Below, piece after piece: positions 9,289 through 18,160 of a stretch of DNA of 64,000 nt (its first letter is position 1; every line of letters starts with the position of its first letter). Source of the DNA: Xylophilus sp. Leaf220 (GTDB lineage Bacteria > Pseudomonadota > Gammaproteobacteria > Burkholderiales > Burkholderiaceae_C). Under the pieces are notes generated by a model, which did not search any database, was not told where the DNA came from, and saw nothing but the letters and a program-made list of their open reading frames with translations. The DNA is taken from assembly GCF_001421705.1 (NCBI RefSeq), contig NZ_LMKO01000006.1, positions 1 through 64,000 on the forward strand, given 5' to 3'. The position numbers and the translations under genes are program-made.

Positions 9289-10221
9289 ATGGACAAGTTC
9301 AAGCAGATCGAATCCTTCGTCGCCGTGGCCCAGCGCGGCAGCCTCACCGCGGCCGCGCTGGCCGAGGGCGTGGCGCCGGCGATCATGGGCCGGCGGCTCG
9401 ATGCGCTGGAGGCGCGGCTCGGCGTCAAGCTGATGGTGCGCACCACCCGGCGGCTCGCGCTGACGCACGAGGGCACCGCCTTCCTGGAGGACGCGCAGCG
9501 GCTGCTGGCCGACTGGGCCGACGCCGAATCCAGCGTCAGCGCCGGCGGGGTGCGGGCCAGCGGCCACCTGCGGATCACCGCGCCGGCGGGCTTCGGCCGG
9601 CGGCACGTGGCGCCGCTGCTGCCGCGGTTCCGCAGCGCGCATGCCGACGTCACCCTGTCGCTCAACCTCAGCGACCGGGTGATCGACCTGACCGGCGAAG
9701 GCTTCGACTGCGCGGTCCGGGTCGGCGACATGCCCGATTCGTCCCTGGTCAGCCTGCGCCTGGCCGACAACCGGCGGCTCTGCGTGGCCACGCCCGGCTA
9801 CCTGGCGCGGCACGGCCGGCCGCAGCATCCGTCGGAGCTGGCGCGCTTCGACTGCCTGACCCTGTCGAGCGACGCGTCGCAGACCCGCGGCTGGGCCTTC
9901 CGGCCGCACGGCGCCGCGGGCGGGCAGGAGCTGGTGCACCTGAAGCCGGGCGGGCCGCTCGACTGCTCCGACGGCCAGGTGCTGCACGACTGGTGCCTGG
10001 CCGGCTACGGCATCGCCTGGCGCAGCACCTGGGAGGTGGAGGACGATATCGCCGCCGGCCGGCTGGAGGCGGTGCTCCAGGACTTCGCCGCGCCGCCCAA
10101 CGGCATCTACGCGGTGCTGCCGCAGCGCAAGCACCTGCCGCTGCGGGTACGGCTGTGGGTCGATTTCCTGAAGCTTCAATTCGCCCGGGCCGATTTCTGG
10201 CAATCGCAGAATCGCTCCTGA
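9289..10221 (+). CDS. LysR-family transcriptional regulator
   Basis: 310 residues. The N-terminal winged helix-turn-helix (residues 1-60: FKQIESFVAVAQRGSLTAAA, then RRLDALEARLGVKL) is followed by the periplasmic-binding-like effector domain (from ~90). It belongs to the large AaeR/CrgA-like subgroup. It is divergent from the small 73-aa gene and from glcB, separated by 203 bp with no other gene. A family B repeat overlaps its stop codon. The target and inducer are unknown. Confidence 0.93.
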   Translation: MDKFKQIESFVAVAQRGSLTAAALAEGVAPAIMGRRLDALEARLGVKLMVRTTRRLALTHEGTAFLEDAQRLLADWADAESSVSAGGVRASGHLRITAPAGFGRRHVAPLLPRFRSAHADVTLSLNLSDRVIDLTGEGFDCAVRVGDMPDSSLVSLRLADNRRLCVATPGYLARHGRPQHPSELARFDCLTLSSDASQTRGWAFRPHGAAGGQELVHLKPGGPLDCSDGQVLHDWCLAGYGIAWRSTWEVEDDIAAGRLEAVLQDFAAPPNGIYAVLPQRKHLPLRVRLWVDFLKLQFARADFWQSQNRS

Positions 10222-10277
10222 ATCGATAGCGTGTAGTCGGCGCCCGGAGCCGGCTGCAGCCCTTATTTTCTTGAAAA
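10214..10277 (+). repeat. Dispersed repeat family B, copy 3 (terminator-like)
   Basis: A degraded GCT..GAATCGATAGC box, then GTCGGCGCCCGGAGCCGGC hairpin, CTGCAGCCC and TTATTTTCTTGAAAA. It overlaps the LysR stop codon (10219-10221) and is oriented as a terminator for that gene. Confidence 0.8.
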
Positions 10278-10428
10278 TGCCTCCGACCGCGCAGGCAACA
10301 AGACGTAAGTAACCGGCGGCGCTGCATCCGCCGGAGCCTCTCGTGCCTAGAGACTGCGTGCCGCTGCGGAATTTGCCCCGTGCAATTTCCGTCGGCATGC
10401 CATTCATCCACCAAGAACGAGGACCGAC

Positions 10429-12027
10429 ATGCAGACCACACCGAAGACCCGCTGGGCGCTCGCCCTGATCGCCACCGCCGCCCTGGCAGCCTGCGGTGGA
10501 GGCGACGGCGATGGCGGCGGCAGCACCACGCCGGTACCCGGCGCGCAGCTGGGCGACACGATCGCGATCACCGCCGCCGGCCGGGTGGTGTCGTTCAACC
10601 GCACCACGCCCGCCGCGCTGGCCACCAGCCTGCCGATCACCGGCCTGGCCGCCAACGAGACGCTGCTGGGCATCGACGTGCGCCCGGCCGACGGCGCCGT
10701 CTACACCGTCAGCTCGCTCGGCCGCATCTACACGCTGAACCCCGCCACCGGCGCGGTGACCTTCAAGGCGGCGCTCTCTACCGCGCTGTCGGGCACCCAG
10801 TTCGGCTTCGACTTCAACCCGGTGGCCGACCGCCTGCGCCTGGTGAGCGATACCGGCCAGAACCTGCGCATCGACGTGACCTCCGGCACCGCCACGGCCG
10901 ACGGCCTGATCAACGGCGTGGCCGGTGCGCGCGTCACCGCCTCGGCCTATACCAACTCCTTCGCCGGCACCACCACCACCCAGCTCTACAACCTGGACGC
11001 CGCCGGCACCCTGTACCTGCAGGACCCGCCCAACAACGGCACGCTGGCCAGCCCGGTCTCGCTGGGCGTCGCCTTCACCGGCACCAACGGCTTCGACATC
11101 GACGCCCGCAACAACCGCGGCTACGCGGCCCTGACCGTCGCCGGCAGCACCAGCCTCTACACCGTCGCCCTGTCGGGCACCGCCGGCGCCACGCTGGTCG
11201 GCCCGATCGGCTCGGGCGAGGCGATCGTCGGCCTGACGCTGACCCAGCCCACCGCACCGCGCGCCTACGTGCTGACCGACACCTCGCGCCTCGGCAGCTT
11301 CGCGCCGGCCACGCCCAACACGCTGTCGGCCACGGTCGCGGTCGGCGGCCTGGGCGCCAACGAGACGGTGCTGGGCATCGACTTCCGTCCGGCCAACGGC
11401 CTGCTGTACGCGCTGACCTCGCTCGGCCGGCTGGTGACGGTCGATCCCGATACCGGCGCGTCCACCTTCGTCTCGGCCCTCGCGGCCGACCCGACCGACA
11501 CCACGCTGCCGTACGCTGGCCTTGCCGGCGCGCGCTTCTCGGTCGACTTCAACCCGGTGGCCGACCGCCTGCGGGTGATCAGCAACACCGGCCAGAGCCT
11601 GCGCATCAATGTCGACACCGGTGCCACCACCACCGACGGCGCGATCAACCGCACCGCGGCGGCCAGCGTGGTGGCCGCGGCCTACACCAACAGCTTCGCC
11701 GGCACCACCGCCACCGACCTGCTCGACCTGGACACCAACCAGAACGTGCTGGCCCGCCAGGCACCGCCGAACGACGGCACGCTGGTCAACATCGGCGCGC
11801 TCAACGTGGCGCTGAACGGCCAGGGCGCGTTCGACATCGCGGGCGGCGCCAACGGCCTGTCGCTGGCGGCCCTGCGCCCCACCGGCACCGGCCCGTTCAA
11901 CCTCTACACCATCGCGCTCGCCACCGGCGCGGCCACGCTCTTCGGCAACACGTCCGGCAACGCCGCGCTGTCGCAGATCGGCGGCGCGGGCGGCCCGGTG
12001 GTGCGGGACATCGCGATCCGGTACTGA
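10429..12027 (+). CDS. DUF4394-type lipoprotein with duplicated domain
   Basis: 532 residues. The lipoprotein signal ends in LAACGGG (Cys ~24), followed by a short Gly/Asp linker. Two homologous halves follow (about residues 35-290 and 290-530), each with a block like ANETLLGIDVRPADG, SLGR, FDFNPVADRLR and a GQ(N/S)LRI strand. This matches DUF4394, a predicted beta-propeller-like extracellular domain; the shared FNPVADRLR motif shows an internal duplication. The ribosome site GAGG precedes ATG. Function is unknown; it is probably membrane-anchored in the periplasm or at the surface. Confidence 0.88.
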   Translation: MQTTPKTRWALALIATAALAACGGGDGDGGGSTTPVPGAQLGDTIAITAAGRVVSFNRTTPAALATSLPITGLAANETLLGIDVRPADGAVYTVSSLGRIYTLNPATGAVTFKAALSTALSGTQFGFDFNPVADRLRLVSDTGQNLRIDVTSGTATADGLINGVAGARVTASAYTNSFAGTTTTQLYNLDAAGTLYLQDPPNNGTLASPVSLGVAFTGTNGFDIDARNNRGYAALTVAGSTSLYTVALSGTAGATLVGPIGSGEAIVGLTLTQPTAPRAYVLTDTSRLGSFAPATPNTLSATVAVGGLGANETVLGIDFRPANGLLYALTSLGRLVTVDPDTGASTFVSALAADPTDTTLPYAGLAGARFSVDFNPVADRLRVISNTGQSLRINVDTGATTTDGAINRTAAASVVAAAYTNSFAGTTATDLLDLDTNQNVLARQAPPNDGTLVNIGALNVALNGQGAFDIAGGANGLSLAALRPTGTGPFNLYTIALATGAATLFGNTSGNAALSQIGGAGGPVVRDIAIRY

Positions 12028-12094
12028 TCGGGTTCGGTTCGGTGCGGCGGCTTCGCTTCTTGCGGCGATGCACCCCGCACCTGGGTCGCGCCGG

Positions 12095-12478
12095 TCACGC
12101 CAGCATGCGGTACGCCGCCACCCCCACGAGCAGCCACACCCCGAGGACCAGCAGCACGCCCACCCTGCTGCGCGGTTTCTCGCCGTGGTCGGACATCCAG
12201 CCCTCCGCCTGCACCCGGCTAGCCGCGAGGACGTCGGGCGGGAGCAGCCGGATGGTCAGCCAGATCAGGGCCGGCAGCAGGAGCACGTCGTCCAGGTAGC
12301 CCAGGACCGGAATGAAATCCGGGATGAGGTCGATGGGGCTGAGCGCATAGGCGACGACGAAGGCGCCGAGCGCCTTCGCATGCCACGGCGTCAGCGGGTT
12401 CCGCAGGGCGAACCAGAGGGTGACGCCGTCGCGCTTCAGCCGCCGGGCCCAGGTTTTCAGGCGGGTGCCGAGGGTCAT
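12095..12478 (-). CDS. YkvA-family (DUF1232) membrane protein
   Basis: 127 residues. The conserved DUF1232 core (YALSPIDLIPDFIPVLGYLDDVLLLP) lies at residues 44-70, with a hydrophobic C-terminal segment (VGVLLVLGVWLLVGVAAY). The start at 12478 gives the normal length for the family. It lies 107 bp downstream of the KaiC-like gene on the same strand and may be co-transcribed. No function is established. Confidence 0.9.
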   Translation of the reverse strand: MTLGTRLKTWARRLKRDGVTLWFALRNPLTPWHAKALGAFVVAYALSPIDLIPDFIPVLGYLDDVLLLPALIWLTIRLLPPDVLAASRVQAEGWMSDHGEKPRSRVGVLLVLGVWLLVGVAAYRMLA

Positions 12479-12585
12479 GTCGGGACAGGGGATAGGTCGG
12501 ACGCGCCGATTGTCGCGGGTGCCGGGGGCGCCTGCGGCGGTGGGCGGCCCCGGCTGCGCGTCCTGCGAAGCCCGCGTCTGCCGGG

Positions 12586-14049
12586 TCAGCGCCGCGGATG
12601 GCCGCTCAACAACCCTTCGACGCCCGGCAGCACGGTGCCGATGGCGATGCCTTCGTCGGTGATCTCGAACCGGCGCAGCTCGTGGCTGTGGGCGCTGTTG
12701 CGGACCTTCACCACCGCCAGCACCCGCTCGATCCGGCCGTCCAGCTCCACGTAGCGCTGGACGATGATCGCGTCGGTCAGGAAAGCGGCGCCGTACGGGC
12801 TGAAGCGCAGGTCGGTGTAGCGGTCTTCCAGCTCTGAGATCAGCAGCACCGCCACGCCCATGCCGGTGAGCACCGCCACCATCCGGTGCAGCGACTCCCG
12901 GAAGTCCTCGCGGAACATCGGTGCCAGCGACAGCTCGAAGCCCGAGAGTGAATCGATCACCACCCGCCGGGCGCCGGTGCGCTCGATCAGGTCGGTCAGC
13001 GCGTACAGCGTCTCGTCGGTCGACAGGTCGAGCGCCCGGGTGTCGACGATGCCCACGTCGCCGCTGGCGACGAGCCGGTCGAGCTGCACCTTGTGCGCGC
13101 GCCGCGGCGTCTTCTCGAAGGCCGCGATCACGCCGCGCTCGCCAGCCGCCACGCCCGCCGCCAGGAAGGCGACCGCCAGCTGCGACTTGCCCGAGCCCGA
13201 CGGGCCGGCGACCAGCAGCGAATAGCCGGGCGGCAGGCCGCCGCCCATCATCTCGTCGAGGGCCGGCACGCCCATCGACAGCCGGGAGGCGACGGCCGGC
13301 CCGCCATCTGCGGCATCGGCCTGGTTGTCGAACCCGGTCGCGGTATCGGGCAGGATGCGCGGGAACACGCGGATGCCGTCGTCGCCGATGCGGAAGGTGT
13401 GCTGCCCCGGGATCGACGCATGGCCGCGCATCTTGGCGATCTGGATCTTGCGCACCATCGAATTGCCGAGCATGTTCTGCGTCATCCACAGGATGCCGTC
13501 GGCCACGGTGAAGATCGGGTTGGCCTCGGTCTCCAGCGCCAGGTATTCGCCGATCAGGAACGAGGTCGCCTGCCAGGTGGTCAGGTGCATCCCGAGGCGC
13601 TGCACGAAGAGCCTCAGGTCGGTGCCCGGGCCGCCGGCCTGCACCGCCTGCACCACCGAGCGGAACGAATCGACCATCACGAAGGCCGGGTTGCGCAGGC
13701 TCATCTCGCTCACGATCCGCGCGAGCACCTTGTCGAAGTCGCCGGTCATGGCCTCGTCGGCCAGGTTCACGAAGTGGATGCAGTCGCCCACCTTGGCGAG
13801 GTCGAAGAACTCGTACTGCTGCTGGTAGCGCAGCATCTTGATCGTCGGCTCGCCCAGGATGGTGAAGAACAGGGCCGGCCGCTCGGGCGTGGCCAGGGCG
13901 AACATGATCTGGTGCGCCAGGGTGGTCTTGCCGGATCCGGGCACGCCCGCGATCAGGTTGAACGAGAACTCGGCCAGGCCGCCTCCCAGCAGCTCGTCCA
14001 GTCCCGGGACGCCCGTTTTCAGCCGCCGTATCTCGACCTTGTTGGTCAT
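12586..14049 (-). CDS. KaiC-like double RecA-domain ATPase
   Basis: 487 residues with two tandem KaiC/RecA domains. The first has Walker A GVPGSGKT (35-42) and Walker B FVMVDS (~123-128). The second has GPSGSGKS (282-289) and RVVIDS. In KaiC the catalytic Glu pair follows a strand as FEE; here the first domain has ILGEP and the second FEK, so one Glu is kept in each. No KaiA or KaiB is present; this belongs to the KaiC-like ATPases of non-cyanobacteria, often linked to signalling. The start has GAGGAGAAAGCGAA before ATG and overlaps the stop of the upstream small gene by four bases (ATGA). Confidence 0.92.
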   Translation of the reverse strand: MTNKVEIRRLKTGVPGLDELLGGGLAEFSFNLIAGVPGSGKTTLAHQIMFALATPERPALFFTILGEPTIKMLRYQQQYEFFDLAKVGDCIHFVNLADEAMTGDFDKVLARIVSEMSLRNPAFVMVDSFRSVVQAVQAGGPGTDLRLFVQRLGMHLTTWQATSFLIGEYLALETEANPIFTVADGILWMTQNMLGNSMVRKIQIAKMRGHASIPGQHTFRIGDDGIRVFPRILPDTATGFDNQADAADGGPAVASRLSMGVPALDEMMGGGLPPGYSLLVAGPSGSGKSQLAVAFLAAGVAAGERGVIAAFEKTPRRAHKVQLDRLVASGDVGIVDTRALDLSTDETLYALTDLIERTGARRVVIDSLSGFELSLAPMFREDFRESLHRMVAVLTGMGVAVLLISELEDRYTDLRFSPYGAAFLTDAIIVQRYVELDGRIERVLAVVKVRNSAHSHELRRFEITDEGIAIGTVLPGVEGLLSGHPRR

Positions 14050-14261
14050 TTCGCTTTCTCCTCGATAGGCGCCGTGCCCGCCGGGGGGAGATTCCAGGCA
14101 GAGCGCAGCAGGCGGTTTGTCAGTGGCTCGCCTATGAGCGACGTAAGCAAATCGGCAAAAGTGGTCAGCAGCGCGGCCGAGATCGCGCGCGCCTCGGCAA
14201 GGTCGAGCCGGCCGAGGTCTTCGCGCAGGCAGGCCAGCTGCTCGCTGCGTGGAGGCGCCAC
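14046..14261 (-). CDS. Small protein coupled to KaiC-like ATPase
   Basis: 71 residues from a GTG at 14261, preceded by GAGGATACC. The helical core (LDLAEARAISAALLTTFADLL, then IGEPLTNRLLRSAWN) resembles the small helical proteins I recall being encoded next to KaiC-like ATPases; I cannot verify a family name. The stop overlaps the ATPase start as ATGA, the signature of translational coupling. An ATG 22 codons further upstream (14327) is possible but has an Arg-rich, unlikely N-terminus. It probably modulates or partners the ATPase. Confidence 0.65.
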   Translation of the reverse strand: MAPPRSEQLACLREDLGRLDLAEARAISAALLTTFADLLTSLIGEPLTNRLLRSAWNLPPAGTAPIEEKAK

Positions 14262-14407
14262 CGGTTGGTATCCTCGCCGCACAGGCCGCCGCCCGCACCG
14301 CCGGACCTGTCGCGGCTCCGCTCGCATGTCGCCGCTTCCCGCCCACGACGCCGCCCGAAAGCCGACCCTGGCGCCGTGCCGCCGTCGCCCGAATCGCCTG
14401 GAGTTCC

Positions 14408-16660
14408 ATGACCCCCTCCGTCCCGCCGCCGTCCGCCCCGTCCACCGATGTCCTGATCAGCGAGGTCGGCCCGCGCGACGGCCTGCAATCGGTCGCGGCC
14501 ACGATGCCCACCGCCGACAAGCTCCGCTGGATCGACGCCCTGGTCGCCGCCGGCGTGCGCGAGATCGAGGTCGCCTCCTTCGTCCCCGCCCGGCTGCTGC
14601 CGCAGATGGCCGATGCGGCGGCGGTGGTGCGGCATGCGGTGTCCCACCCCGGCGTCACCGTGATGGCGCTGGTGCCCAACCTGCGCGGCGCCGAGGCGGC
14701 GCTGGCGGCCGGCGTGCACAAGCTGACGATGCCGGTATCCGCCAGCGCCGCCCATTCGCTGGCCAACGTGAAAAAGACCCGCGAGGAGATGGTCGAAGAG
14801 CTGCGTGCCGTCGCCCGGCTGCGCGACGCGGTGGCGCCGGGCGTGCGCCTGGAGGCCGGCCTCTCCACCGCCTTCGGCTGCACCCTGCAGGGCGACGTGC
14901 CGGAGGACGAGGTGATCCGCCTGGCCGCGCAGTGCATCGCCGCCGGTGCCGAAGAGGCGGGCCTGTCGGACACGGTGGGCTACGCCAACCCGGCGCAGGT
15001 GCGGCGCCTGTTCCGCCGGCTGCGGGCCGAGATCGGCGCCCATGCCGGCGCCGCCCACATGCACAACACCCGCGGCCTGGGCCTGGCCAACTGCCTGGCC
15101 GCGTGGGAGGAGGGCGTGCGCACCTTCGACAGCTCGCTCGGCGGCCTGGGCGGCTGCCCCTACGCACCGGGCGCCTCGGGGAACGTGGTGACCGAGGACC
15201 TGGTCTTCATGTTCGAGGCGATGGGCGTGCGCACCGGAATCGACCTCGAAAAACTGTTCGCCGCCCGCGCGCCGCTGAGGGCCGGGCTGCCCGGCGAGCC
15301 GGTCTACGGCATGGCGCCGGAGGCGGGCCTGCCGCGCGGATTTATCGGCTCACCCCCAGGCTCCGAGCACTCCGTGTCGCTTCGCCAACCCCCTGCCGGG
15401 GGCACCACCGGCGGGCCGGCGGAGCCGGACCCGCGGTGGTCGCTCGACGTCGGTGCAAGTGCGTCCGGGGCCGATGCACCCGACAGCCGGCCACTCCCCT
15501 ACGCCGGCATCCGCGTCGTCGAGTTCACCCACATGGTCATGGGCCCGACCTGCGGCATGCTGCTGGCCGACCTGGGGGCCGAGGTGATCAAGATCGAGCC
15601 GATCGGCGGCGACACCACCCGCACCCTGCTCGGCTCGGGCGCGGGCTTCTTCCCGATGTTCAACCGCAACAAGAAGAGCATCGCGCTCGACCTGAAGCAG
15701 TCCGAGGGCGTGGCGGCGGCGCTGCGGCTGATCGCGACGGCCGACGTCGTCAGCGAGAACTTCAAGCCCGGCGTGATGGACCGGCTGGGCCTGGGCTACG
15801 CGGCGCTGAAGGCGCGCGATCCGCGCATCGTCTACGTCAGCCACAAGGGCTTCCTGCCCGGCCCGTACGAGCACCGCACCGCGCTCGACGAGGTGGTGCA
15901 GATGATGGGCGGGCTGGCCTACATGACCGGACGCCCCGGCGATCCGCTGCGCGCCGGCACCAGCGTCAACGACATCATGGGCGGCATGTTCGGCGCCATC
16001 GGCGCGATGGCCGCGCTGGCCCAGCGCGAGAAGACCGGCGCCGGCTGCGAGGTGCAGGCGTCGCTCTTCGAGAACAACGTCTTCCTCGTCGGCCAGCACA
16101 TGATGCAGTTCGCCGCCACCGGCAAGCCGGCAGCGCCGATGCCGAGCCGCATCTCGGCCTGGGCGATCTACGACGTCTTCACCGTGCGGGGCGGCGAGCA
16201 GATCTTCCTGGCGGTGGTGAGCGACCGGCAGTGGGCCGTCTTCTGCCGCGCCTTCGGCCTGACCGCGCTGCGGGACGATCCGCGCCTGTCCACCAACAAC
16301 GACCGGGTGCAGGCCCGCGACTGGCTGATGCCCCAGCTGCGCGCCCACCTGGCCGACCGCGACGCGGCCGACCTGGCGGCGGTGTTCGAGGCCGAGGGCC
16401 TGCCGTTCGCGCCGATCACCCGGCCCGAGCAGCTGTTCGACGATCCGCACCTCGCCGCCACCGGCGGCCTGGCGCCGATCCGGATGAACGACGGGCGGAT
16501 GTCCCGGGTGCCGCTGCTGCCCTTCACCCTCGACGGCGCCCAGCCGCAGATCCACGAGCAGCCGCCCCGGGTGGGCGAGCACACCGACGCGCTGCTGCGG
16601 GAGGCGGGCTACGGCGAGGCCGAGATCGCCGCGTTCCGGTCGCGCGCCATCGTGCAGTAG
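14408..16660 (+). CDS. Fused HMG-CoA lyase / CaiB-BaiF CoA-transferase
   Basis: 750 residues forming two enzymes. Residues ~10-312 are a hydroxymethylglutaryl-CoA lyase (EVGPRDGLQ, DTVGYANP, AAHMHNTRGLGLANC, GGLGGCPYAPGASGNV), normally ~300 residues ending near the AGLPRGF seen here. Residues ~366-750 are a class III CoA-transferase (IRVVEFTHMVMGPTCGMLLADLGAEVIKIEP; KSIALDLK). The ~50-residue linker is translated from dispersed repeat family A and has no stop, so the normally separate genes are joined. The enzymes suit leucine/branched-acid CoA-ester catabolism. The start ATG at 14408 begins MTPSVPPPS. Whether the fusion is functional is unknown. Confidence 0.88.
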   Translation: MTPSVPPPSAPSTDVLISEVGPRDGLQSVAATMPTADKLRWIDALVAAGVREIEVASFVPARLLPQMADAAAVVRHAVSHPGVTVMALVPNLRGAEAALAAGVHKLTMPVSASAAHSLANVKKTREEMVEELRAVARLRDAVAPGVRLEAGLSTAFGCTLQGDVPEDEVIRLAAQCIAAGAEEAGLSDTVGYANPAQVRRLFRRLRAEIGAHAGAAHMHNTRGLGLANCLAAWEEGVRTFDSSLGGLGGCPYAPGASGNVVTEDLVFMFEAMGVRTGIDLEKLFAARAPLRAGLPGEPVYGMAPEAGLPRGFIGSPPGSEHSVSLRQPPAGGTTGGPAEPDPRWSLDVGASASGADAPDSRPLPYAGIRVVEFTHMVMGPTCGMLLADLGAEVIKIEPIGGDTTRTLLGSGAGFFPMFNRNKKSIALDLKQSEGVAAALRLIATADVVSENFKPGVMDRLGLGYAALKARDPRIVYVSHKGFLPGPYEHRTALDEVVQMMGGLAYMTGRPGDPLRAGTSVNDIMGGMFGAIGAMAALAQREKTGAGCEVQASLFENNVFLVGQHMMQFAATGKPAAPMPSRISAWAIYDVFTVRGGEQIFLAVVSDRQWAVFCRAFGLTALRDDPRLSTNNDRVQARDWLMPQLRAHLADRDAADLAAVFEAEGLPFAPITRPEQLFDDPHLAATGGLAPIRMNDGRMSRVPLLPFTLDGAQPQIHEQPPRVGEHTDALLREAGYGEAEIAAFRSRAIVQ
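15352..15460 (+). repeat. Dispersed repeat family A, copy 1 (in coding sequence)
   Basis: The block CCCCCAGGCTCCGAGCACTC, CGTGTCGCTTCGCCAACCCC, CTGCCGGGGG and GGCGGAGCCGGACCCGCGGTG aligns over ~105 bp with the reverse complement of 23652-23757. Here it is translated in frame as the linker of the HMG-CoA lyase/CoA-transferase fusion. Confidence 0.85.
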
Positions 16661-16824
16661 GCGCACCGGCGGCACGGCTGCCGCGGTGCGCCGCGGGAGG
16701 GTGTTTCGCAGGCTGTCGCGGCGCCCATTGTTGCGACGGCGGAAACGCTGGGTTGCCCCGCCGCATGCTGCGCCAGCGGGCACCGGCTTCGATAATTCCG
16801 AGGGTCCAACACCGAGGAAAAAAC

Positions 16825-17520
16825 ATGTCCAACACCGCCTCCGCTTCCGCTTCCGCCGCGCCGTCCCCATCGGCCACGCCCGACGCCGCCGACCTGCTCG
16901 ACCGCCTGCACTGGCGCTACGCCACCAAGGCGATGGACCCGGCCCGCAAGGTCGCCCCGGAGAAGGTCGACCGGATCGTCGAGGCCGCGCGCCTCGCGCC
17001 CACCTCCAGCGGGCTGCAGCCGTTCGAGCTGCTGGTGGTGGCCGACGCCGCGGTCCGCGAGAAGATCAAGGCGATCGCCTGGAACCAGGCGCAGGTGACC
17101 GACAGCTCGCACCTGCTGGTCTTCGCGGCCTGGGACGACTACACCGCCGAGCGGATCAACGCGATGTTCGACCTGACCAACGAAGTGCGCGGCATCCGCA
17201 ACGAGGGCTGGGAGAAATACCGCGCCCAGTTGCTCGCCACCTACCCGCAGCGCGGCGCCGAGGTCAACTACGCCCATGCGGCGCGGCAGGCCTACATCGC
17301 GCTCGGCGCCTCGCTGATCGCCGCCGCCTACGAGGAAGTCGACAGCACGCCGATGGAGGGCTTCGACCCCGACGCGCTCGACGCCATCCTGGGCCTGCGC
17401 GCCAAGGGCCTGCGCAGCGTCGCGATCCTGCCGCTGGGCTACCGCCTGGCCGACAAGGACTGGCTGGTGCACCTGGAGAAGGTACGCCGCCCGCGCGAAC
17501 AGTTCGTCTCGCAGGTCTGA
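16825..17520 (+). CDS. NfsB-like nitroreductase / NAD(P)H oxidoreductase
   Basis: 231 residues of the FMN nitroreductase family. An Ala/Ser/Pro-rich N-terminal tail of ~25 residues precedes the core. FMN-binding segments WRYATKAMDP and ARLAPTSSGLQP match the NfsB/YdgI group, and the C-terminus (AILPLGYRLADKDW) is typical. It is a cytosolic enzyme reducing quinones or nitro compounds with NAD(P)H. A strong ribosome site (GAGGAAAAAAC) precedes ATG. The gene lies 164 bp after the CoA-transferase stop and is probably transcribed on its own. Confidence 0.92.
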   Translation: MSNTASASASAAPSPSATPDAADLLDRLHWRYATKAMDPARKVAPEKVDRIVEAARLAPTSSGLQPFELLVVADAAVREKIKAIAWNQAQVTDSSHLLVFAAWDDYTAERINAMFDLTNEVRGIRNEGWEKYRAQLLATYPQRGAEVNYAHAARQAYIALGASLIAAAYEEVDSTPMEGFDPDALDAILGLRAKGLRSVAILPLGYRLADKDWLVHLEKVRRPREQFVSQV

Positions 17521-17637
17521 CCGGGCCGGGCGCGCCGGGCGGGCGGTGCCGCACGGCGAAGGGTCTATTTTTCTCGGGGCCGATTACAGTCGGCCGGCGC
17601 AGGCCGCTTTGGCCGCACCCCACGAGAAAAGAACTCC

Positions 17638-18093
17638 ATGGTCCTCGAATCCATCCTCGCCTACCTGCACCTGCTGGCCATCCTGACGATGGTGGTCTTC
17701 GTCGCGAGCGAGGCGGCGCTGTGCCGGGCCGACTGGCTCAACGCCAAGGTGGTGGCGCGGCTGGCGAAGATCGACCTGGTCTACGGCATCGCCGCGGTAC
17801 TGGTGCTGGCGACCGGCGTGGCGCGCATCGTCTGGGGCGTCAAGGGCCCGGCCTACTACGGCGCCAACTGGCTGCTGCACGCCAAGGTGGGCCTGTTCGT
17901 GGCGATCGCGCTGGTCTCGATCAAGCCGACGCTCACCTTCCGCCGCTGGGCACGGGTGCAGAAGGCGGGCGGCGCATTGCCCGGTGCCACCGAGATCGCC
18001 GCCACCCGCCGGCTGGTGATGGTGCAGGCCCACCTGCTGCCGCTGATCCCGCTCGCCGCGACCTTCCTGGCACGGGGCTTCGGCGTCAAGTAG
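17638..18093 (+). CDS. DUF2214 family membrane protein
   Basis: 151 residues with four predicted membrane helices (about 5-25, 45-65, 80-100, 125-145). The segment HAKVGLFVAIALVSIKPTLTF is typical of DUF2214 proteins of proteobacteria. Function is not known. It is followed within 25 bases by a strong intrinsic terminator, so the gene ends its own transcript. Confidence 0.88.
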   Translation: MVLESILAYLHLLAILTMVVFVASEAALCRADWLNAKVVARLAKIDLVYGIAAVLVLATGVARIVWGVKGPAYYGANWLLHAKVGLFVAIALVSIKPTLTFRRWARVQKAGGALPGATEIAATRRLVMVQAHLLPLIPLAATFLARGFGVK

Positions 18094-18114
18094 CGCCGGG
18101 CGCTGCGCCGCAAA

Positions 18115-18160
18115 ACGAAACCCCGCACGGCCGGCAGGCGGTGCGGGGTTTCGTGCTTTC
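18115..18160 (+). terminator. Intrinsic terminator
   Basis: A perfect 14-bp stem (ACGAAACCCCGCAC at 18115-18128, GTGCGGGGTTTCGT at 18141-18154) with a 12-base loop, followed by GCTTTC. It ends the DUF2214 transcript. Confidence 0.88.

Noticed and set aside
14249-14408. Longer N-terminus for the HMG-CoA lyase fusion (start at 14249)
   Set aside because: The extra 53 residues are Ala/Arg/Pro-rich, overlap the start region of the divergent small KaiC partner and are not part of the lyase family; ATG at 14408 is a better start.
13093-17520. Very long open frame (over 1400 codons) on the plus strand
   Set aside because: It runs antisense to the KaiC-like gene and out of frame with the lyase/transferase; only its last 231 codons are real (the nitroreductase at 16825-17520). 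It is a high-GC shadow frame.
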